Shown: positions 47,533 through 60,300 of the stretch, piece by piece
Layout of the letters: each line of letters starts with the position of its first letter
Numbering within the stretch: position 1 is the stretch's first letter
Origin: Arctopsyche grandis
Taxonomy: Eukaryota > Arthropoda > Insecta > Trichoptera > Hydropsychidae
Assembly (NCBI RefSeq): GCF_051622035.1
Contig: NC_135360.1
Coordinates: 12,452,001-12,516,000, forward strand
Direction of reading: 5' to 3'
Length of the DNA stretch: 64,000 nt
Notes under the pieces: generated by a model
What the model saw: the letters and a program-made list of their open reading frames with translations, nothing else
Told to the model about the DNA's origin: nothing
Databases searched by the model: none
Position numbers and translations under genes: made by a program

Positions 47533-48071
47533 AATTTAGATTAATATTTAAAATTCATATGAAAGTAGGTAATATTATAGTTATTAATTTAAGTTTGTTA
47601 TTTTTTTATTGCATGTTATAATTAGAAATTTTCTATCAAATAAATATAATTTTGTATCAGCAAGAAAAAGGTATACATATCTGAAGTACAAATTGATCTT
47701 GTTCATAAAAAATATTATAAATGCTGTGTTTTGGAACAAAGAATCACTGAAAATAGCTTACAAAAAGTTTTTTCTTAATAAAAATACAAGCGAAAACATT
47801 AGAATTTAGTTATTCTTTATCATAGTTGAGCTTTTTTTAACTAGTCCCGAAATATAAATTACAGCAAAACGAGGGTTTAATTAAGATTGATCTATTTGAT
47901 TTTTGTCAGTTGTTTTCATACACAAAAACTAATTTGTCAAGTAATAGTATCAAATCGGTGAGTAATACAACATTTTCGCAATCGACTCTAAGCTCCCCTT
48001 TATTAGTTTTCTGTTGAAAATAAGCTTGTGGGTGAGTGAAGTACGTATCGAGCCTACACACATCCGTTGCA

Positions 48072-48078
48072 TATAAAA
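48072..48078 (+). promoter_or_regulatory. TATA box of the RPRFamide-like gene
   Basis: TATAAAA in ATATAAAAAG about 30 bp before the presumed start of the non-coding first exon (about 48103-48120), which ends at a GTGAGT donor at 48164. Confidence 0.55.
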
Positions 48079-48102
48079 AGAATCGACTGGAAACATTTTT
48101 AA

Positions 48103-49163
48103 TAGTACTGAAAAGGGTTCACGTGCGGCATTAACTGTTGTTCAACTGATTATTTTATTGCAAGTGAGTAATTCAATAGTATTTCTTTATAAAATCTCTT
48201 GATCAATATACAGTTTACTTGATTTGTTTTCTGTAATTTTATAGGATTAAAAAAATGGCCAGTCGAATATTGCTTCTAGTACTTCTTATATCTATAATTT
48301 CTGCAACACTCACACTTGCTTCAGAGTATGAAGACTGGCCTGAAGATGTAGTCGTGCAAAATATTCTGAAAAATCATTTGATATCAAACCTGCGGTACAC
48401 TTTTTATCTTAATTTTGTAACTATATAATACACATAAAATTTTTAATCACATTCCAACATAAATTATATTTTGCTCTTAAGGTTGCCACCAAGTTCTTTT
48501 ATTTTTTTAAGAAGGTAGATATCATCATACAATTTATCGGCATCTTATTCTACATTTACGTATTTTGTGGCATCTTAACATTTTCGGTATTTCAAATTTT
48601 CGTTCTTAAGATTAATTACTGAAAAAATATTTGAACCGACTAACCGGCAAGTAATCAGTAGTCTTTATGTATACCTTCGTAGCCTCAATAATAAAGTTTT
48701 GTACACAAGATATCGCCAGAAATTTCGTACACGAGATATGAGCCACAAAGATCTTTAATTCTTTTTACGCTTTGTATACAGCTATGAATTTCTAATATAC
48801 AATTTTATTTATTTTTATAATTTTGTGGGGATTTACTACATATTCGGAGAAATAACACTCAAAACCCGGAGCCCAGATACAACAAGCTGAACCCCGGAGA
48901 TTCCGGGTCAAAATCATAGGGGGTGGCAACCCTAATTTCTCTGGTTTTAAAATATTTACAATACCATTCATTAAATATTTGCAGCGTTTTTTTGTGACGT
49001 AACTCACTGAAATAGCGTTCCGGCACTTTTTATTTTAAAAATTGTTTTATTTTTGTATGCGCTCTGAGACATCTGAGAAGTTGTTTTAAATTTAATTTAA
49101 ACTATATATCAATATATAATTTTCTTTAATAAAAGTTTGATGAGAAATGATTGTTTTAGAAAA

Positions 49164-49259
<96 letters not shown>

Positions 49260-51243
49260 TTTTGATAAGTTGCATTCAATATGGATATATGATTTTAATT
49301 TGATAGTTGCATTCAATATTTGTTCAAAATTTAAATTGTAATATTTTTCTATATAATTTTATAAATAAATCTTATGTTTAGTATGAAAGTACCTACATAT
49401 GTATACAAGGCTTTTTTAGAAGGCTTTTCTATTTTTGTCATGTGACGCAATAGAATGGCGTTCCAGCACCTTTTTTCATAGTATTTTTAATGTTTCAAAA
49501 GCAATTAGACGAAACTATGTTCGCGCGTATAATATAATGATATTCCATATATGTATTTACATAACACTGTTCGACAAATGACGAATTTTTTTTTGGTTCA
49601 GAGACAAGATATGACTTTTCTTATAGATCTATGCCCAGTGAACACGAATCTGGTAATAAAAAATGTTGATTGACTCGAGCTTCAGAGATATATGTGTTTT
49701 TTAAATCGCGCGATTTTTCTATATCTTGGTGTTGTTCGGTCGATGTCTCAAAATCTGTCAATTTCCTGTTCAAAATGAATATTGGAATCTATAGTCGGGT
49801 ATTTTATCGTTCATTTGTAGTACTTTTCAGCTTTCAAATCTCTCTAAGTAGTCGTCAAGTTCAAATCAAAAGTCAAAAGTACGTATTTTCACTTGGGATA
49901 ACTGGCTTACCTCGATAAAATAAACGAATTTTTGTTATTAGTCCCCTAGAATAGTCGAAATATGATTTTTCTAAGTGGAATTTTATTTAATTCTCATATA
50001 ATGACAATTTAATATATTATCCCTATTCATTCAATTCAGACTCTTGTATGTAAATGCGAGTAAATACGAATCTCGAGCCAATCAACATTTTTTATTACCA
50101 GATTCGTGTTTACTGGCCATAGATCTATAAGAAAAGTCATATCTCGTCTCTGAACCATTTTTCGTATCGAAACGTGTAATTAGTCAAAATGATAAAATAT
50201 TATGTTATGAACCGGATGAAATATGGATGGATTCGAAATTTTGGCGTTCTTAATAGCGTGGCATAGGAAAAGCTGCTTTAAATTTCATTTAAGTTATATT
50301 TGAATATTATTTTCTCTTTTAATAACAAGTTCGGCAACTTTATTATTATTATTATTAATATTGAAAATATAATAATATATATTAATTTTTCTGTCAATAT
50401 ATCGTATATGAATAGAAAACTCGATTAACTGATAAGAAATATCTTATTTTATTATTAATTAATTAATGCATATATTATGTTGGGTACTGTGTGTTACATG
50501 ATAGCATCCTGTTTTTATTGTGATAATTTCACAGAAGATTGCACAAACAAATAACGCCGATAAAACTGTTCAGGAAACATATGTCAAACTTGATGTCAAG
50601 AGGGACGAAATTAGTTTTTCCCCCATTCAAATATATGTACACATACATATGTATCTTCATATGTACATATATGCGCATACGAAATATTTGCAATAAAGAT
50701 ATTCGATTTATAAAATTAATCTGTTTAAATATTTCGTTAGTGCAATGAAAAAATTTATTTTGTTATTTGATTGAATTATTATTTATTTTTATATTTTATG
50801 ATGGTTAAATTCATTGATTACGGATTACATACAACTCTATTATTAACAATAATAATATTTTTATATCAGATTATTGAAAAATCAACTTCCGGCGTATTCT
50901 AAGAATGATAATCCCAATTATTTGACTCGCATGTTGCGCTCTGGAACTCTCAGTTATAGGCCAAGGTACAGTATATTTTTTAATGTGACGTTTTCTTCAC
51001 ATCTTGATGGTAAAATAATGTATTAATTTATGTTGAATTTTTTAGATTCGGTAAGAGGACTCAGAATGATATTTCACACAATTCGTTGAATTCAAAGGTA
51101 TCGTTTTTTTCTCCATTATTCTGATTGTTTGACTTTATATACACATATATTTGAATTTATTGAACAGTTAAAAAAATATTTTTTATTCAATGAAGGAGGA
51201 CTATAAGCTTTCAGAAGAAAATGCTGCATATTTTGGATGGTGA
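48103..51243 (+). CDS. Secreted neuropeptide-like precursor with one RPRF-GKR site
   Basis: Proposed five-exon gene: non-coding exon about 48103-48163; 48245-48394 with ATG at 48255; 50870-50965; 51046-51097; and 51196-51243 with TGA at 51241. All borders are GT-AG and phases agree (2, 2, 0), giving about 111 residues. The N-terminus is a strong signal peptide (ASRILLLVLLISIISATLTLA). The mature part starts near SEYEDWPED. Exons 3-4 give NYLTRMLRSGTLSYRPRF followed by Gly-Lys-Arg, the canonical signal for prohormone cleavage and C-terminal amidation, so the product should end -RPRFamide. No dibasic site lies before it, so the peptide could run from the signal cleavage site (about 57 residues) or be cut at single Arg. 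The intron between exons 3 and 4 splits the codon of the penultimate Arg (AG|A), as in NPY/NPF-family genes. The remainder does not look like typical NPF. If exon 5 is skipped, read-through gives a stop at 51122-51124. I cannot name the family with confidence. Confidence 0.75.
48480..48932. mobile_element. MITE with AGGTTGCCACC ends in the peptide gene intron
   Basis: AGGTTGCCACC at 48480 and GGTGGCAACCC ending 48932 are inverted, flanked by TA on both sides (48478-48479 and 48933-48934), compatible with a TA target duplication of the mariner type. The 71-codon minus frame in its right part (48792-48932) and beyond is not a gene. Confidence 0.75.
49169..49255. repeat. (TA)n microsatellite, about 87 bp
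   Basis: Pure TA array in intron 2 of the peptide gene. The YIYIYI frames are artefacts. Confidence 0.97.
49440..50250 (+). mobile_element. Dispersed repeat split by a palindromic insert
   Basis: The outer pieces match 37985-38190 in order. Between them, 49593-49679 and 50072-50157 are inverted copies of about 87 bp (TGGTTCAGAGAC, TAGATCTATG, GTAATAAAAAATGTTGATTG, CTCGAG). The frame at 49670-49918 lies within this insert and is not called. Confidence 0.75.
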
Positions 51244-51400
51244 AACTTTATTTAATGATTTAGCTCAATTTTGAATAGCACAAATTAATCTTAAGCATTT
51301 AAATATGTAGTATTAGTAGTAAAAAATGCGCCATTAAATTATTGAGTATATTTCACTTATTTTTGTTTATATATATTCAAATTTGTTTTTTTTATCATTG

Positions 51401-51406
51401 AATAAA
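51401..51406 (+). terminator. Possible polyadenylation signal of the peptide gene
   Basis: AATAAA about 160 bp after the proposed stop codon, the first well placed signal downstream on the plus strand. Confidence 0.4.
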
Positions 51407-53155
51407 AATCATAATAAAGGTAAATGAAACATTTGGAATTGTTTATTTGTGTATAATATTGAATATTGTGCTTAAACATTTATTTTTTGCTTAACAGGCT
51501 TAGCATGTACATTATATATATATATAATATATGTATATTTAAATTATAAATAAACAGTAATGATTTTTACATCTAAGCTAAACGAAGTTTTTCTTTATAT
51601 ATAAAATTTTATATTCAATTGACACTCTCCATATAAATAATGAGTTGAAAAAACGTCTTAGAAAAACGATAAACATAATAACATGGATAAAAATAGTCTT
51701 ATATCATTTCAAGAATATATTATATGTATGTATGTATGTATTATAATTGATAGTTTATTTTTGTTTAAAGTAGAATTTTTTTTTTTTGTAAAATAAATTT
51801 TGGCACAATATACATAAATTGGTTTTTGACTACAGAATATTTAATTAAAATGTGTCGTCAATTTTAGATTTAAAATGGGTAAGAATGCAATTATTCATAC
51901 AAACATTTTAATAAATGTATCAGATTATGATTTATTTTTCTGAAAATATATGGTTGAATTGAATCTAATTAAATCCATGAAGTTTGTAGTATTTTTTTTC
52001 ACAACCAACCAAAATATTAATTACTATTAAGTTTATTGTATTCTATTATATAAATAAACAAATATTATTTATTTAAACAAGTGTTAAATTCAACATGCTG
52101 TGTGTTGTATTTGAAAATATTAGTTATTATGTTTTTCGTGTGGATTATATTAGTGATTAAATTGGAAGATACATCATTTGGCAAAAATTTTAAAAGTCAT
52201 TGAGATTTATATCTATAAAATCAAATATAGATTAACAGGTTAATTGTAAATGTACATATGTAAATGCGTATAATGTTACACGTATATGTATATACATATG
52301 TTGAATTAAAATAGTATTTCCGTTAACCTGTTAAGATATTTTGATTAATTGTGTGGGAATATGAGCATTAAAAAAATACTTTCATAAGATTCAATTGATT
52401 TTTGATTTGTATTAAAAGTACAGTCATTTTAATCTATAAAAATTTAAGAATATTATTATATAACCTTAATTATATAATTCATTAAAAAATCAGTAAATTT
52501 AATATAAATACATATTGAAAATTGGAATAAAATAAAATGCATACGATATTACAGTTAAAGAGATAATGTTAACTTTGGAAAAAACTTCTTGTTATGTATA
52601 ATAGTTACTAATTTATTCAGGATATTTATTCGAAAAATTAATTGATTAATTTGTATTAATAATAACCAGTTAATTTGGAATCTATTATTTTAATTATAAT
52701 ATCTAATACACTGATTTGAAAGTAATTCTAGTCTACCAAGTATATGATCACTATAAAGACATAGAATATAGAAGAATTAGAAATAGATTAAGTCATTAGT
52801 GTAAGAAGTCGGATGGAAGTTCTGGGGCATTAGCTTTTACATAAGTGTTAAAATAACATCCATAAAACTACATAAATACTACAAGGTAAGTATCCAACAA
52901 GTCTAAATAACAAATAGACACTATAAAGGACCTAATGACAGAAAAAGGCAACATTTTAAAATGCTCAATAAAAAATCTAAATTATCATAGTTATTACTAT
53001 GCTACAAATAAATAAGATTTTTATAATACAAATTTAATACACATGTAAAATTATTAAATAAAAAATAATGTTCCTACAGAACAACAAAATACTTTCCCTT
53101 TTTACTATTTTATGAAAATATATATAAAAAAAATGTAATTATTAAAATGGACATC

Positions 53156-53174
53156 GGGGGGGGGGGGGGGGGGG
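53156..53174 (+). repeat. Run of 19 G residues
   Basis: An uninterrupted G homopolymer (53156-53174) in otherwise AT-rich DNA. It could form a quadruplex or mark an assembly or library artefact. Confidence 0.9.
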
Positions 53175-54026
53175 AATTTATGTGAAAAATTTATATTTGA
53201 TTGTGCATAAAATAAAATCTATTTTATATACTTTAAATTGAAATATTTTATGCTAGTATACTTTCAGATATGGATCGAGAAATAAGTATGTATTGGGACA
53301 TGTCATAAAAACAAAAATAAAAGATTTTAGTGACTGAATGTTATATTAATTCAATATTATTGATTTGGGTTTCAATCCTTTTCATATATTTAAACACACA
53401 GATACTCTTGAAATGGAGAGTTATTTAATTGTCCATTATCAAATTTATGACTCTACTTTTGAATATGTATTACATACTTATTAAATGTGTATTAGATAAA
53501 TAAATCCAGTATGATGATACTTGTTTTAGTAAAACAATTATAAACTTGTCCCATAGCATATATATATTTCTTATTTGGGAAAGATTTTAATGTAAATGTT
53601 AACAAAGAGGCTAAATATCTTTTATGTACACACAAATATAAGTACATACATTGAAAATGAACTAATTTACATATCCTTAATGAAAGTTTACATTCTACTT
53701 GAGCGCTGGTTACAAACTAACAATGTCTTAAACAAAGAACATTCCTAAACATGTTCGTGTGTATGTTTATGTAACTATTTACATGGAAAATGTTTGGATA
53801 CATGTTTTGCACATGCGTACATTAGCTCAAATTTCCTGCGATTAAACAACAATACAACATTATACATACATAGTTGAGTTAAGTGCATATAAAATATTTA
53901 TTACATAGTTGCCAATGTTCAAAGCTATTTTTTTTAACTTTATTATGTACAATGATTTATTTAGGAAAAGGCTTGCCGTACCGTGCAAAAATATATAATA
54001 ACTATATGGCGAGGAATTAACGCGCT

Positions 54027-54032
<6 letters not shown>

Positions 54033-54098
<66 letters not shown>
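54033..54098. repeat. (TA)n microsatellite, about 66 bp
   Basis: Pure TA array in the spacer downstream of the macroglobulin gene. Confidence 0.97.
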
Positions 54099-54101
<3 letters not shown>

Positions 54102-54346
54102 ATGTATTTTACAAAATATCTTAATACATATTGATCATACTGAAGCCGATCTCATTAAAATTACATTAGTTAGTGAGATTTACATATACTTTGTACAAAT
54201 TATATAACATTGATTTCATCATTGTTTTTAAAATCACTGCACTCTTTTTATTTTATTTGAATTTCATTATTAATATCATAAGACAAAAAGTATTTTTAAT
54301 TCCTCTTTAGGGTTTGCAAAATATAATCACATTAAATAAACCCACT

Positions 54347-57300
54347 TTACACTTGTCTACTACTTAATTTTGTTCCATTTCTATTGAATTTACTGGATTC
54401 TGCCTCTATTTTTTCTTGATTTTTATCCATTTCTATCTGTACAGCTTCTTTAAGCAAGCTCCACAATTCGTTTCGGTCAACTATCAAAAGTTGTTCCTTC
54501 TTATCGGGCAAAAACTTCGATGGTGGAGTTTCTGAAATGAGTCCTAGTGTTGTTTCAGATATTGGCTGCATTGGTGGACGTTGCTTTTCGCGATTAATTG
54601 ATTTAGGAATCTGGGACATCTGATAAGAAGCAGTTTGAACAGTTGAAACTACTTCTTGACTCATCAAAGTAGTTTCATCAACTGGTGATACTTTTTTAAT
54701 AGAGTTTTCAGTTGTAGTTGGTTTTTCTTCAGTAGAAGATAGCTTTGATTGCTTGTTTGTTTCTTTTTTTATTTCATTTAAATGCGAAATTGTAGTCGGA
54801 TTTGTATTATCTGTAGCATTTAATTCATAACTTTTTGTTACTGGTGTATTTGATTGTGTGGTTGGTGGGCTAGTGTTAATAATAACTTCATTAAACTTAG
54901 TTGTTGTTTCGTTTTGTAGATTTGCTGGAGTGTCAGATGATATTGAATAATTTATTTCAGTAGTAGTTATTGTAGTTATTGGCGTAGTGGGTGTTGTATT
55001 TGTAAATGGTTTAATATGTTTCTTCAGCATTTCATGATTTTCCCCATAGGTATGTTTCAGAGTTCCCTTTTTCCTCGTTGTAGGTTGCTTCTTTTGAAAC
55101 GGTTGCTTCTTTTCTATGTCGAATAACATTTTTGCCATATTTGACGTTAGAGGTGGTGTCAATTTTTGTTGTACTACAATTTCATCACCACTTTCATTGA
55201 GCTTAACTTTTTGTATTCCTTTCACAATTTTGTTTTTATCTTGTGAAACGGTTATAGAAGGAACGATGATTGGAATATCATTACTAATATTTTTCAAATT
55301 CTCATTCAAATCACTACTTGAATTTTTGACGGAGACTAATGTTTTATTTTTTAGGTCAATTTTGGGTGGAATTTCTAATTTGTTTGATATTTCAGTAGTT
55401 ATTTCAATTGGTTTTAAATAATTTCTGCATATTTTTCCACATTCACATATGTCAGGCAGATCTTGACCAACATTTGGTATTCCAGTATCAGTTTTACCAA
55501 ACCACGTTATCAAATCATCCTCTATTATTCCCTTAAGTAATGGACTTCCAGGTTTTGTATGGAAAAATAATTCGGCAGCTAAATCTGGACGAGTCGCTGG
55601 ATATATTGTAGCAAAAGCTGGCCGGAGGGAACTCAAAACAAATGTGGATCTAGCTTGATACGTTACACACACTGGACAAGCGGAACTTATCTGAAAAATG
55701 TAACAAGGTGTGATAAATGATGGCATACATATAATAATATTTAAAGAATAAAAATGTTGCAAAAAACTCATTTTGCACTCACATTGGCAAAAGAAAACCA
55801 CACAAAATTATTGCTTGAACCATGCTGTAAATCTGCAAATGACGCTTCTTCTAAAACGACGGGATTCACTGACACAACTTCATAACCTGAGAATAGGGAT
55901 ACTTCAAGTCGAAGTGCACCTGATCTTTCTTGACTTTTCCATCTTGATACAATAATAAATATAAGTGATTAGATATATAAAATTTACTACAAATTATTCT
56001 AACTGAAGCATTTATTCACCTGAAACATGTTTTTATATTCAATGTAGGTAATTTTCCTTGTAATTCTTCCAAGGAACTTCTTTCTGGTCTGATTTCTTCG
56101 ATTACAGCCGACCACAAAGTTAATAGTGCATTATCAGACGATGGTGTATATGCTGAGTATGTTATCCGACCCTATAATAAATAGTATATGTACAAATACA
56201 AATGTAGAAACCTTCATGCACGTGTTTAATTTAAGAAATATAAATATTATATTACCTGTACAGTTGCACAACCAGCTCCGGTTGCATAAACAAACACTTT
56301 GGTTGGTAATGATGGCAAATGTAAATGGCGAGCAGGATGATCAGCTTTTAATTCTACAGTATCAGTAAGCTCCATTCCAGCTGTGGCTAAGGATACTGTT
56401 AATGATCTGTGTCTAAAATAATGAAAGGTCTCTAAAGTATATGCAGTGAGACTATATATATGTACATATATTATGTATCAACATAAAAAATCTTTATGAA
56501 ATATACTAAAATTAAATTTAATTACCTATCATATGCCAAAACTGAGAAAGCAGAGAATGCTTTAACAGCTTGATACAACAATTCAATGTGTTTATCTAAA
56601 ATATGAGATCTGTAGAATAAATATCTGGCAACAGGTTCGGCACTTTGTAGATCTCCCAAAACTGTATATACGGAGAGGGCTTTGAGCGAAGCTTTGAAGT
56701 CTTCTAAGCTTGCTGTAAACATATTATATATTAAAAATAAGACAATGACATTCTCAATAAAATTCTAAAATATAAAACCATACTTAGCACAGGTGGATTG
56801 GATCGTCTATTTGAATCTTCTTCATAGAGCCAATCCGCGTCGCGTCTTGGTAATGGATGCGGCCACCCAAAATCGCCTTCTTCTGTTGTTGAAGCATTTT
56901 TCAATAATTGTAATGCTTCATTCAAAAATGGACTCCTATTTAAATTAGAAAAATATATTAATCAAACAGAATTTGTAATTTTTTAAGAGACTAAGTAAAT
57001 ATAACATACTGAGAAAGTGCTAATGCATAGGTCATCGATGCCAATGGATGAGATGAACTAACGTTGTGTAATTTTTTTTCTAGAAATACTCTTGCGTTAA
57101 TAACGGTTTCCAAATCAAGCTAGAAATTTAATAAAAACGTATGGTTTTAATATTTTTATAGTTTAAAAAGTATACATTCACAATAAGTATCCACTAACAT
57201 CATTTTCCATTCCAATTTCCATCAGAGTGATCAAAGTTTCCGCAGTGGTTTCCACATTTCTTTCTAATTGTAAAATATCTTTAGACAAGTTTTTCCATTT

Positions 57301-60300
57301 TTCAACAATACCGTAATCAAGTTCTTCATATGCATTTAATGATCGTTTGATGTTATTACTGTCAATTTCAATGTCAGTAGTGAACATAGATATTTTTACA
57401 TCGGCCGAAAGCGGTGTAAAGCTTCCATCTTCTTCTTGTCTCATCTGTATCCAATGCTTCATTGATTCAAGAAGTTCAGGATCAACACTAAAGTATGACT
57501 GAATCTTCGTTAAAACTTCCAGAACGTGAACAGTTGCCAAATGACTACTCATGCTTGGATGATCACTAAAGGAATTATCATTTTTTCTGAACGCCAAAAG
57601 TTTTTGTACCTAAAATGAAATTTGATTAAATTTCCAGAAACAAATTGAAATAGCACTCGAAAGGAAATGGAAAACAAACTTGTCCTGGTAATTTTCCAAT
57701 AATAGTTTCGTGCTGAGTGGTGTTTGCGGTATTCAATGCAAACAATGGTGTGAAGACTGAGATTGCAGCTGCGAGGCTGGATGTTGGAGACTTTCTCGTA
57801 TCTTCATCTTCCAATGTCTTGAGAGAATAGCTGATCGGAGATGTCGGTATTGCTAGACCACCGGCGACGAGAAGATCGCCTGAAGCCGTACCAGGAACTG
57901 CCCATCTCGGCAAAGCGAGTTGCACAACTTGTGAGAAACCTGCTTCGTCATTGAAGTTCCACACCCTATAAATAATTTGAGTTTATTTTTAACGAGTAGA
58001 AATTAAAATTATTTTTGTTTGAAACATAATTGATGTTCTTTGTTATACCTGAAGTCAGCTTGATTTCCCCAAGGAGATGAAAAACCAACGTGTCGTACAT
58101 GATGAGCAGCATCCAATTTCCATGCGGCAAGAGTACCGGAAGGAGGTAGAGCTCCTTTACCGGCGGTTATTGTACCTCTAGCCCATGATACCCAAAAGGT
58201 TCTGAATCCACCAGGGGTAAGTGCATTTGTAATTTCACCTGCTGAAAGGTGAACGCTATATCCTGAAAGTGATGAAATAATAAAATTGTTATAATTTAAA
58301 ATGCTTGTACCGGTTTAAAAGCGTCCATTTCTTATTCAAATACTTAAATAATGGGATTAAGTTTAGGGTAGGTCTGTACCCAGCACCGCCAAGCACGGTA
58401 TATTTTTAAATACCAACACGAAAGGGTCGAAGATTAATGTGAAAAATTTTGTAATGTAAAGCGAAAACTTTTTGGAACGAGTGATAAAATCAGAGAAAAT
58501 AAATCAGCGGCGGTTACTGATGATGCAAAGGCAAAATATGCTATTTTGGATGATTGTTTTTGGACATACGTCTTTGGCGCAAATGTGCGGAGTTTTAGCA
58601 TTTTTCTCGACATTTTCCCTTAACAGAACCGGGATAATGAAAACGTCATAAACGGATCTGTCTGAGCCCGGCCGTCGAGAATTGAATTAAAAGTTTCATT
58701 GTTCCGAGTCGAACGGGAAAGAGGAAGCAAAAACTTTTTTCATAAGGTGAGACGCCATCTTATTTACCTGCTTTTTTCGGGAGCCCTTGTATTTTTGTCG
58801 TCCGTTACACCATTTCTAAAACGCTCATTAGACGAAATGAAAAAGGTTCTGGCGGCGTTCCCCCCCCCCCACTTTTGCACGGAGAAAATTCCGATTTTCC
58901 AAATGAGAGTTTGCTTTTTCAAATTGCCCAAAAATGACGCATCAACTTTTATATTCTACCGCGATAATTAAAATTAAAACATCAAATGTCACTAGAGAAA
59001 TCGAAAGAAAATTGAACAGTAATAAGATAATTTGACAAAATATCATATATTAATTGTTGTGAACATAATAGACTAGTGGTTAGCATGTAATGCTTTGAAC
59101 AGAGTGGTCACGGGTTCAAATCCCACTGCTGGCTAGACTTTGGATTTGTGTCTGCAGGTCGATCGTTTCCTCTCAGAGTTTGCCAATTTATCTGATTTTC
59201 ATTGAAACGGTTCCAACAAATTGGCAACCTTATACATTTTCTCGCAAAATATCGAGTTTTCAGTATAAAATACTGAAAATTTACAAATTTGACCATAAAT
59301 GTCTCTGTGGATGTTAAGAGGGCTGGACACCAGCGCCTTGTCCAAACAAACGTATTACACTTCTACCTTCCTCAATTATGGAACTAGATAAATTATTTTT
59401 AAAAATATCCCATGGATATCCACCATTGGCATGCATCTGTGCTTTTATTTTTTTGATTAGTTATTTTTCATATGAGCTAGGAGCCGCTAAACATCTATAA
59501 AATCACCTCTTTTTTAACCTCGATTTTGTCGATTTAAAATACGTATTATCTGGTCGAAGCGCAACTGTCGCGTTCACTCAATATACATATATGTACATTC
59601 ACTCAATATATATATCGAAGAAAGGAATGGCAACAAAATTAAGGTTTCGGATGTACAGCCCTCTTAATTGATATGTATTTACTGAATTTCGCTGAATTGT
59701 TTAAAATGCTGCAAATTTACAAATTTGACCATAGATGTCTATGTGGATTGACATGTATTTATGTACTTTGTATTATAATAATAATATTTGTATCAAATGT
59801 ACAATGTTTCTGGCCAGGAAGGCGCATTGGGGTTATCTGTTAGGCCTCCCTGGTATAAATTAAATATAAAATGAAATAAAAATGTAAAAAATACTAGTAA
59901 TAAATAGCATGAGTATCAAGTTGTGCGACTTCGTTAAGTTGGATTTCACTAAACTTTCAATGAAAGGCTCAATGAAATCTTGAAAAGCCCTTTCATAGAT
60001 TATGCACAAAAGAAAACTTGGTATTCAGTACACTCACCGTGCTGTCCCCTGCCAATCCAAACCAACGAGTTTTCAGCATCTCCAATATTGACATGATACA
60101 TACTATCTGTTGGGCCACGTTCATCTGACAGAGCTATTCTCACCGAATTACCAGCTCTGACTTCGAACACGAGGACTTCCCTGTTTCGAGGAGCGGCAAT
60201 CCATTCATATCCGAACCTATCGTTAGTAGATATCAGAGTATGTTCTAGAAGTTGAAAATTACATGTTAACAGTCATACAAAATTTGGTCAAAATTCAATA

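Larger units (their letters stand above)
51407..54346. other. Gene-free AT-rich spacer
   Basis: Extremely AT-rich, without coding frames of note. It includes a 19-base G run and a long TA array (listed separately). The part next to 54346 should be the 3-prime UTR of the macroglobulin gene. Confidence 0.6.
58263..60037. other. Large macroglobulin intron with nested repeats
   Basis: A 1.8 kb intron, in contrast to the 60-100 bp introns of the rest of the gene. It contains SINE copy 9 split by a TTAA-flanked element, plus a less AT-rich stretch (58380-58980) with an open plus-strand frame (58699-58971) that I cannot identify. Confidence 0.7.

Noticed and set aside
55116-55421. Plus-strand frame of 101 codons
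   Set aside because: Antisense shadow of the long last macroglobulin exon.
59060-59130. A genuine tRNA gene (A and B boxes present)
   Set aside because: No complete cloverleaf can be formed and the sequence continues into the SINE body seen in many copies.
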